Of a DNA stretch of 5,260 bases, positions 1 through 5,260 are shown in pieces. A model generated the notes under the pieces. That model did no database searches. It saw only the letters and a program-made list of their open reading frames with translations, and was not told the DNA's origin. This DNA comes from an uncultured Clostridia bacterium. Lineage in GTDB: Bacteria > Bacillota > Clostridia > UBA1381. The first letter of the stretch is position 1; each line of letters opens with the position of its first letter. The translations under genes and the position numbers were made by a program. Where the stretch lies: NCBI GenBank assembly GCA_934454215.1, contig CAKSGG010000200.1, forward strand, positions 1 through 5,260. Direction: 5' to 3'.

Positions 1-2566
1 AGTAATCGTTAATATAATATGCATTAAACGGGCCTCTCACATTGTTTGAGGCATTACAATATACAGCCAAAGTCATATCTCTTATTGCTTCGACATCACT
101 TATATGCGAAGCGGTAAAATAAGGCTTAAACATATAAAACCATATTGTTCCTTTTCTGTCGGAATTATTAAAATATAAATGTTCCGTAGCGTCTATATAT
201 TTTTCTTCCTGAGTGGAATATACAACAACGCTTTCAATGGGTATTTCCTTTACTGTAAGGTATTTGCTTATTGCAGAATTATAAGCGTTTACAATATCGT
301 CAATACCTGCATATGTTTTGTTTGACATTTCTCCGTAAACATATGACGGCTGTGATATTTTATTCATATCCGTCATATCAATTCCAATAATATCGGAATA
401 TGAATTAAGTATATCCTCAACAGTTTTTGAATCCGTATTCTGTATATCTCTCAAAATCTTTTCAAGAGTCTTTCCCAAGCTTATGTATATCGGCTCGCTT
501 GAATATTCATCTCCGCTGCTTATTTCGTTTATCGGCGTTACAATATATTTTATATATTTGGATTCATCGCCGTTTTTCAATTCGACGCTGTTCCCGTCGG
601 CAAATTTTGTGTACTTTCCGTCAGCACTGTCACATATATACCACGCACCGTCACCGCTTCCAATATCACCGTCAGCGTCGTAATATTCGTATGATACTGT
701 AAGCATATCGCCTATAACCGCATCATTTTCCGACATTCCCGTTACAGTAAGATTGTTTATTACAGGTTTTGTATCATTTAATCTCTGTACTTTTATATTT
801 TCAACATATTCTGCACCGATAAAATTACTATCGTCCGTTTTTATCGTCATCAATTCATTTTCATCAAAATATGCCGTCATTTCTCCGTTATCATATATAA
901 ATTTTACTTTATGCTTTCCGTCTTTTCTCGGCACTTCCGAATCAGCACCGTTGACGGTATATGATGAGTCGTTCATACCAATCAATAAATCCTTAAATCC
1001 GAATTTACTATCCTGTGTTATGCTTATATCATCATCAAAATCCGAAATAACGGCAAATTTCTTATAATCTATATTACCTATTTCATTGCCGTTATCAAAT
1101 GTGTTTTCAACAGCAGGAACTGTTATCAGTTTGTTTGCTTCAACCGTAGTTCCGTCTGTATTTTCCGCTTTTACATTTATTCTTGCATATCCGTAATTAA
1201 TTGCGTTTATTTTTCCGTCTGCGTAATTAATTACATTTTTATCCGAAGAAGTAACTACAGCGTCCGTTACTTCAACTTCACTCTTTAACATCTCTCCGTA
1301 AATCTTAAAATCAGATTCAGAATTAACAGAAACACTGTCTTTTGAATCAATTCTCAGATTTTTATAAATTCCTGCCGTTGTAAAATAAATTCTTCTGTTT
1401 TTCAAAGAATTTCCGTTTGTATCAAGTATATTCACGACAGTAAGAATATAGCTTGTTTCACTTTCAAGCGGTTCTGTAATATCTATAATTCCGCTCGTAT
1501 CTACACTTATATTTACTTTTTCACCCGTTTGTGAATTAATCAATTTTACATTATCGCCGTTCCATGAGGCATTATCAATTTTCGCACCGTAATCAATAGA
1601 AATTTGATTAAGATTATGTACACCCGTGTCACCGTCATTGATGCTCGATGTAATATCATTGTGCCATTTTTGCGTATTATCGGCAAACAAATTCAAATCA
1701 GCACCCGTATAATATATATTACTGCCGCTGTTTTCAAATTCAAAGCAGAAAAAGCCCGAGTTGTTTTTTGCTGTTTCTATTGCCGACAGCATATTTTCGT
1801 TAATTTCCGCAGGTGATGAATAGGACTCGTATTCATACATTGTCTGATCAGCGGTATTTTGCTTTGAATTTCCTGTTTTTACATCAAATTTAACGGCTGT
1901 CTGCGGGTCGTCAAAAACAAAATTCTGCGGATTTGCAGATGTACTGTCCGCATATGAAAGCCACGCTTCAGCCTCATCACTGCCGACAGCATATGTTTTG
2001 TCGGGAATAAAATCGGGTCTTACCGATGAATATGCCTTAATTTTTGTTGTCCTTATCGCCCATGGCAAATCATAGCTCATGCCGTTTCTGAATCCGACTA
2101 TTGTTCCGCCCAATAATTCTCCGAACTGCGGCAGTTCATAAAGCACAAAAGCCCTTGACAATCTCGGATTTATACTTCCCGGAATACATAACCCCTGCCC
2201 TACGCCTGCGCTTGAAGCTTCCGTTCTGTAATGCACAAGCTTACTTGATTTTACATTAAGCTCCTCAACAGCCGCATTCATCGCATTATCATAAGCGGCT
2301 TTAAATTCATCATTATTCGAAAATCCGTTAAGCATTATATCTTCTGCCGCAAGCTCGGGATATGCAAGCTTTTTAAAATTTGTCAAATCAATATTCAGTT
2401 CATTCGCCTCTGTGTCCGTAAGCTCTGATATTGCACCGCTTAATTCAACAGCCGATACACATTCTCCGAGTTTTTCAATCAAAGGCTTTTCAGCAAACAC
2501 ATTGACTCCCGAAAGAGTTACGCTTGCTGAAATCAATCCGGCAATAATTTTATTTATCGTTTTCAT
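1..2566 (-). CDS. Large modular secreted protein with Ig-like (Big) domains and helical spacers (3' end missing)
   Basis: I translated all 855 codons from ATG 2566 to the left edge and found no stop, so the gene continues beyond the window. The start is supported by GGAAAGGG eight bases upstream and an immediate signal peptide (1-25). Modules in order: helical spacer (29-103); large beta module (107-295), paralogous to residues 484-650 of the upstream gene; Big_5/SbsA-like Ig domain (313-398: ILDTNGNSL then RRIYFTT); Big_2-like domain (400-484: SSDKNV, ADGKINAINYGYARINV, ITV); an uncertain concanavalin/LamG-like piece (486-596: GKHKVKFIYDNGEMTAYFD); an Ig-like domain (599-695: DMLTVSYEYYDADGD, AWYICDSADGKY, YIKYIVTPIN); helical spacer (698-773); start of another beta-sandwich (774-855). 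Five scattered cysteines and no visible catalytic domain. It lies 61 bp downstream of its co-directional neighbour, suggesting one operon. Export is well supported. A polysaccharide-binding or cell-surface role is inference, and the missing C-terminus could hold an anchor or an enzyme. Confidence 0.93.
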   Translation of the reverse strand, partial: MKTINKIIAGLISASVTLSGVNVFAEKPLIEKLGECVSAVELSGAISELTDTEANELNIDLTNFKKLAYPELAAEDIMLNGFSNNDEFKAAYDNAMNAAVEELNVKSSKLVHYRTEASSAGVGQGLCIPGSINPRLSRAFVLYELPQFGELLGGTIVGFRNGMSYDLPWAIRTTKIKAYSSVRPDFIPDKTYAVGSDEAEAWLSYADSTSANPQNFVFDDPQTAVKFDVKTGNSKQNTADQTMYEYESYSSPAEINENMLSAIETAKNNSGFFCFEFENSGSNIYYTGADLNLFADNTQKWHNDITSSINDGDTGVHNLNQISIDYGAKIDNASWNGDNVKLINSQTGEKVNISVDTSGIIDITEPLESETSYILTVVNILDTNGNSLKNRRIYFTTAGIYKNLRIDSKDSVSVNSESDFKIYGEMLKSEVEVTDAVVTSSDKNVINYADGKINAINYGYARINVKAENTDGTTVEANKLITVPAVENTFDNGNEIGNIDYKKFAVISDFDDDISITQDSKFGFKDLLIGMNDSSYTVNGADSEVPRKDGKHKVKFIYDNGEMTAYFDENELMTIKTDDSNFIGAEYVENIKVQRLNDTKPVINNLTVTGMSENDAVIGDMLTVSYEYYDADGDIGSGDGAWYICDSADGKYTKFADGNSVELKNGDESKYIKYIVTPINEISSGDEYSSEPIYISLGKTLEKILRDIQNTDSKTVEDILNSYSDIIGIDMTDMNKISQPSYVYGEMSNKTYAGIDDIVNAYNSAISKYLTVKEIPIESVVVYSTQEEKYIDATEHLYFNNSDRKGTIWFYMFKPYFTASHISDVEAIRDMTLAVYCNASNNVRGPFNAYYINDY
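248..475 (-). repeat. Second helical spacer unit of left-hand protein
   Basis: Residues 698-773 carry VEDILNSYSDIIGIDMTDMN and later GIDDIVNAYNSAISKYL, matching the same spacer layout. Another beta-sandwich begins straight after it and runs off the left edge. Confidence 0.55.
1682..2248 (-). other. Large beta module shared by both proteins, copy in left-hand protein
   Basis: Residues 107-295 carry the matching anchors in the same order: QGL (124-126), R-A-F (138-140), G-T-I (154-156), YAVGSDEAEAW (192-202), F-V-F (216-218), EINENML (254-260) and NIYY (283-286). Spacing differs by only a few residues between copies. It follows a helical spacer here too, so spacer plus module appears to move or duplicate as a unit. 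Confidence 0.7.
2258..2482 (-). repeat. Helical spacer unit at mature N-terminus of left-hand protein
   Basis: Residues 29-103, directly after the signal peptide, carry LNIDLTNFKKLAYPELA and GFSNNDEFKAAYDNAM, matching the spacer pattern of the neighbouring protein. The mature protein therefore begins with a spacer, just before the large shared beta module, the same order as in the neighbour. Confidence 0.65.
2492..2566 (-). other. Sec signal peptide of the left-hand protein
   Basis: Residues 1-25 show a basic n-region (M-K-T-I-N-K), a hydrophobic core (IIAGLISASVTLSGV) and a V-F-A site before E26, fitting signal peptidase I cleavage after A25. There is no lipobox cysteine, so this is a secreted or wall-associated protein rather than a lipoprotein. 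The peptide also fixes the translation start. Confidence 0.9.
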
Positions 2567-2574
2567 ATTTTATT

Positions 2575-2582
2575 CCCTTTCC
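2575..2582 (-). promoter_or_regulatory. Ribosome binding site of the left-hand gene
   Basis: On the minus strand GGAAAGGG is followed by eight A/T-only bases and then ATG at 2566. The purine run and spacing fit a Shine-Dalgarno site. I found no convincing -35/-10 pair in the 61-bp gap, which favours translation from a message begun upstream. Confidence 0.75.
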
Positions 2583-2600
2583 GTTAATGTTGTATGGGTT

Positions 2601-2622
2601 AAGGGGCGGCAAAGCGCCCCTT
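2601..2622 (-). terminator. Intergenic GC-rich hairpin; weak terminator, attenuator or mRNA-stabilising stem
   Basis: AAGGGGCG and CGCCCCTT form a perfect 8-bp stem around a 6-base loop, directly between the two genes and six bases past the stop of the upstream gene. In the direction of transcription the stem is followed by AACCCATAC, with no U-run, so it is not a classical intrinsic terminator. Read on the plus strand only a short TTTGATATT follows and no plus-strand gene needs it. The likelier roles are partial termination or protection of the upstream message's 3' end, giving unequal expression of the two genes. The hairpin is seen directly; its role is inference. Confidence 0.5.
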
Positions 2623-2627
2623 TGATA

Positions 2628-5260
2628 TTAATTCATATTTTGTGTAACTGCATTTACCGCATACTTATCCGATAAAGCCTGCATCAAACCGTCTGTCGTA
2701 TTCCAAACGAATACTCTTAATTCGTTTTCGGGATTTTCGTCATTATCAAATGCAAACCAACCGCCGATTTGAATTTCAGCCGTATCGCCGTAAGCAGTGT
2801 TTGCTATAGCGTTTGACGCATCAACAACCTTGCAGTTTACCAATTCGCCCGTTGCTTTTTTCACAACCGCCGCAATTACTTTCACATCTTCGGTATCATC
2901 ATATTTTCTTATTGTTACATTGTTCCAATATCCTACCGGCGACGGATTCTGACCTGCCGGATTGGGTTCATTGATGTACGAAACCTTTTCAACCTCCAAT
3001 ATTTTTGTCGGCTGATTATTTTTTATTGATGTCATAATAGCGTCTGCTATTTCATCATAGCTTTCAAAAGCTCCTTTTAATGCAAAAATTTCATTTGCAA
3101 CAGCATTCTTTGCCTTTAAATATGATTTATCCGATTGCAGATTAAGCAAATCATCATATGCCGCAATTGAGTTTGTTATATCCTCTGCCGATGCAGCATT
3201 ATTGATTTCTTCAACGAAATTCTGCTCTTTTTCCAATCTTTCCTGTGCAGCAACAGTTCCGTCAACAGTCAATGTGAATTGTATTTCGGAAATATATAAA
3301 TTCTGTCCCGTGCCAAGCTCGAATATCATCTTTCCGCCGTTTTTGCTTACCGCATTAAGATTTTTCAAAAGCTCATCGGATATATTTTCCGTTGTTGACA
3401 GATTTCCGTTGGCTGATTTAAACTCAAATTTTGTTCCGTCATTAACAAAATCAGTCGTCGTCATCCAAGTATTAAACGCATTTGCCTCATCACTTCCGAG
3501 CGCATACCAGCCTTTATCAGGTAATTCAGGCACATTTGACGTGTATTGTACAAGCTGTTTTGTTCTTCCCTTATCATCATTATTGCTAACATTCAACAAT
3601 GCAATTTCACCGTCTAATATATCTGCTTTTTCAGATATATCAAGACTGTAGAATGTTCTTCCATAGATGGATGACGCACTTCCCGTTCTGACAGTCAAGC
3701 CTTGCTGCATTGGAGTATCTGTACCGTTTTCACGTGTCATATAATATGTAACATTGTTTGTCTTTATTGTTTTTTCAACCGAATATTTCTCTATGGCTTC
3801 ATTTAATGCAGTGTTAAAGCTATCCAAATCACTGTATCCCTTATTCATCACATATGATGCAAGATATATAGGATATGCAAATTTTTTGTAATCGGCATTA
3901 AGTCCGATAACTGTCATTTCATCAGATGATAAATTGTTTAATACATCACACAACTCCATAGCGTCATTGCAAGCAAGTATATCATCTGCCGCCGCTGTAT
4001 TCGCAATTTCATAAACTACCTTTGCCGCATTTTCCTGTGAGCCGGTGTAAACAGTGAAAGCTCCGGCATTCCAGAATTGACTGAAGCTGAAGAATATTTC
4101 CTGTCCGCTGTATCCGTCCTTAATACATTCCCTCATAAAATCTGTTATATCAAATTCAACAGGCTCTGACATTGAAGTGGTTGTTATGGTTTTTAGATTT
4201 CCCATAAGCTCTATATTGCTGTCAGTCTTTAATTTCTGCATTCTCGCATACTCTGCTTTTTCCTGCTCCGTTCCGTAGGTTTGGTCTTCCTGCAAATCTA
4301 AAGATAAATCCTTAAAATCAGTCATATTTAAGCCTAAATGCGCCCTTAATGATATGTTTTTGGTATCAGTTAGGTTTTGTGACTGTTGAACAATAAGCTT
4401 TGCCGATTTTATTGTTCCGTTATCAACTTCGGGAATATCAAAGCCAATCAGTCCATGACGTCTGAAAGTTCCGGCAGTTGTGATAGTGTCTTGATTTATC
4501 TTGATTTTAGGATATTTGTTTCCATTTGCATCAAAATATACGTTTCCGATACTGTTTTTTACAAGCTGAGTTGTCTGAATATTATTTATCGCTGTTTCAT
4601 AAGCGGACTTAAATCCGTCATGAGTATTCCAGCCCTCAACGCTTGTTAAATCATTAAATATTGACTGTGTATTTGAGTATTTATTAAGTTCTTTATAATC
4701 AATACCGTAATATGACGCATATGTATTTACAAATCGCTTGAAATTATCATTTGTAAGAACAGCCAATTCCTCATCAGCCGTTGAAGTATTAACGATAAAT
4801 TCCAAAGCCGCAGCCTTTGAAGCATCAGTCAGTGTACTGTAAAATTCTGTTGTCTGGCTGTATTCCTCTGTCATTAAATCAATATCGTCTAACCCTGCGT
4901 TAATTTGAGTTTTAATATAATCGGTAATATCTGTTTTTGACTCTTTATCCACTTCCAAATCAGCAACGGTTATATCAACATTTGTATCAATCTTATTATC
5001 ATAATACTTAATAAAGTTTGCGCATACCGTTTCATTATCGCCATCTGATGTATTCATAGGTATATCTGTGGTTATTCCCGACACTGTTAAAAACTCTGTA
5101 TACGGAATATGCGTTCCGTATACATTTAATGTAGCTTGTTCTGTTCCTATTTTCTTAGGTGTAAGATTATAATTTACCTTTATAAGCTTATCTGTATTCA
5201 TGGCAGGCAAATCAAAATTAACAAATGTTTTTTCTGCCAGTTTCTTGCACAGTATTCCCT
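2628..5260 (-). CDS. Large modular secreted protein with CBM96/DNRLRE-like modules and helical spacers (5' end missing)
   Basis: The frame is open from the right edge to TAA at 2630-2628, giving 876 visible codons. A TTG at 5210 and an ATG at 5201 lie inside a beta-sandwich whose earlier strand (KTFVNFDLP, cf. 'R-Y-L-K-F-D-L-S' of DNRLRE domains) is already coded upstream, so the real start and any signal peptide are outside the window. Numbering from 5210, modules are: beta-sandwich 1 (to about 142, ending TEFYSTLTD...ALEFIV); helical spacer (145-217); beta-sandwich 2 (218-402, with GLIGFDIP, IKSAKLIV, VEFDITDF and FTVYTGSQENAAKVVYEI); helical spacer (404-480); a large beta module (484-650) matching one in the downstream gene; helical spacer (654-732); C-terminal beta module (738-855: VKVIAAVVKKATGEL, then LRVFVWNTTDGLMQAL). 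There is no LPXTG, membrane segment, SLH or dockerin at the C-terminus and no recognisable enzyme domain. A carbohydrate-binding or surface role is inferred from fold resemblance by eye only; specific function unknown. Confidence 0.93.
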   Translation of the reverse strand, partial: GILCKKLAEKTFVNFDLPAMNTDKLIKVNYNLTPKKIGTEQATLNVYGTHIPYTEFLTVSGITTDIPMNTSDGDNETVCANFIKYYDNKIDTNVDITVADLEVDKESKTDITDYIKTQINAGLDDIDLMTEEYSQTTEFYSTLTDASKAAALEFIVNTSTADEELAVLTNDNFKRFVNTYASYYGIDYKELNKYSNTQSIFNDLTSVEGWNTHDGFKSAYETAINNIQTTQLVKNSIGNVYFDANGNKYPKIKINQDTITTAGTFRRHGLIGFDIPEVDNGTIKSAKLIVQQSQNLTDTKNISLRAHLGLNMTDFKDLSLDLQEDQTYGTEQEKAEYARMQKLKTDSNIELMGNLKTITTTSMSEPVEFDITDFMRECIKDGYSGQEIFFSFSQFWNAGAFTVYTGSQENAAKVVYEIANTAAADDILACNDAMELCDVLNNLSSDEMTVIGLNADYKKFAYPIYLASYVMNKGYSDLDSFNTALNEAIEKYSVEKTIKTNNVTYYMTRENGTDTPMQQGLTVRTGSASSIYGRTFYSLDISEKADILDGEIALLNVSNNDDKGRTKQLVQYTSNVPELPDKGWYALGSDEANAFNTWMTTTDFVNDGTKFEFKSANGNLSTTENISDELLKNLNAVSKNGGKMIFELGTGQNLYISEIQFTLTVDGTVAAQERLEKEQNFVEEINNAASAEDITNSIAAYDDLLNLQSDKSYLKAKNAVANEIFALKGAFESYDEIADAIMTSIKNNQPTKILEVEKVSYINEPNPAGQNPSPVGYWNNVTIRKYDDTEDVKVIAAVVKKATGELVNCKVVDASNAIANTAYGDTAEIQIGGWFAFDNDENPENELRVFVWNTTDGLMQALSDKYAVNAVTQNMN
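3015..3251 (-). repeat. Helical spacer unit 3 of right-hand protein
   Basis: Residues 654-732 (FVEEINNAASAEDITNSI, then LLNLQSDKSYLKAKNAV, then ESYDEIADAIMTSI) are a more divergent copy with a longer opening helix. It links the large beta module to the C-terminal beta module. Confidence 0.55.
3261..3761 (-). other. Large beta module shared by both proteins, copy in right-hand protein
   Basis: Residues 484-650 (from TTG 5210) align collinearly with residues 107-295 of the other protein. Anchors are QGL (503-505), R-x-F (518-520), G-E-I (534-536), YALGSDEANAF (569-579), F-E-F (595-597), NISDELL (609-615) and NLYI (637-640). The F-Y-S-L-D-I strand and the ending resemble the DNRLRE-like sandwiches elsewhere in the protein, so it may be a diverged member of that fold. 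I recognise no named family. Confidence 0.7.
3771..4001 (-). repeat. Helical spacer unit 2 of right-hand protein
   Basis: Residues 404-480 repeat the pattern as IGLNADYKKFAYPIYLASYV followed by GYSDLDSFNTALNEAIEKY. This copy is closest to the first unit of the left-hand protein (LTNFKKLAYPELA, then GFSNNDEFKAAYDNAM). Confidence 0.65.
4560..4778 (-). repeat. Helical spacer unit 1 of right-hand protein
   Basis: Residues 145-217 from TTG 5210 are rich in helix formers and carry the shared pattern of these proteins: YYGIDYKELNKYSN, then a short variable stretch, then HDGFKSAYETAINN. It separates beta-sandwiches 1 and 2. Similarity is at protein level only. Confidence 0.6.

Noticed and set aside
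427..1067. Three plus-strand open frames of 66-104 codons
   Set aside because: All are antisense to the uninterrupted left-hand gene, whose Ig-like domains read clearly in the opposite frame. The products are cysteine-, serine- or phenylalanine-rich without domain character.
2567..2627. An independent promoter for the left-hand gene in the intergenic gap
   Set aside because: TTAACC and A/T-rich stretches are present, but no pair with proper -35/-10 sequence and 16-18 base spacing was found outside the hairpin and ribosome binding site.
1604..2675. Plus-strand open frames of 70 and 87 codons
   Set aside because: The first is antisense to the left-hand gene. The second runs through the signal-peptide region and hairpin in antisense, so its hydrophobic tail is a shadow rather than a membrane protein.
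3202..3651. A 149-codon plus-strand open frame
   Set aside because: It lies wholly antisense to the large module and a helical spacer of the right-hand gene, is low-complexity (rich in S, F and P as expected from reverse-complemented coding), and has no ribosome binding site or recognisable domain.
4386..4649. An 87-codon plus-strand open frame
   Set aside because: It is antisense to beta-sandwich 2 and a helical spacer of the right-hand gene and has no supporting start signal or domain.
1..5260. Phase-variable or recombining DNA repeats between the shared modules
   Set aside because: The repeated modules are similar only at protein level. I found no long identical DNA stretches, homopolymer slippage tracts or inverted repeats that would support recombination or phase variation.

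Overview
The window is AT-rich DNA almost completely filled by two very large, incomplete genes, both on the minus strand. They look like modular secreted proteins of an anaerobic, low-G+C Gram-positive bacterium. A gut or rumen Clostridia-type organism is my best guess. That rests on the base composition, a GGAAAGGG-type ribosome binding site, a Gram-positive signal peptide, and domain types I associate with Clostridia surface proteins. It is inference, not identification.

Layout in direction of transcription (right to left). Gene A (2628-5260) enters from the right edge, so its N-terminus is missing, and it ends at TAA 2630-2628. Its visible 876 codons alternate beta-sandwich modules resembling DNRLRE/CBM96 carbohydrate-binding domains with about 75-residue alpha-helical spacers. 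It ends in a separate C-terminal beta module with no wall anchor. A 61-bp gap follows, holding a GC-rich hairpin and a ribosome binding site. Gene B (1-2566) starts at ATG 2566 with a clear signal peptide and runs 855 codons to the left edge without a stop. Its order is: helical spacer, the same large beta module found in gene A, a Big_5-like domain, a Big_2-like domain, a possible concanavalin/LamG-like segment, another Ig-like domain with an acidic DADGD loop, a second helical spacer, and the start of another beta-sandwich.

The genes are co-directional, close together, and share two module types (five helical spacers and a matched pair of about 170-190 residue modules). They are probably one transcription unit of related secreted proteins made from the same parts kit. 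No catalytic domain is visible, so binding of polysaccharide or a surface scaffold role is the most that can be inferred. I see no RNA genes, mobile elements, CRISPR, DNA-level repeats or credible plus-strand genes.
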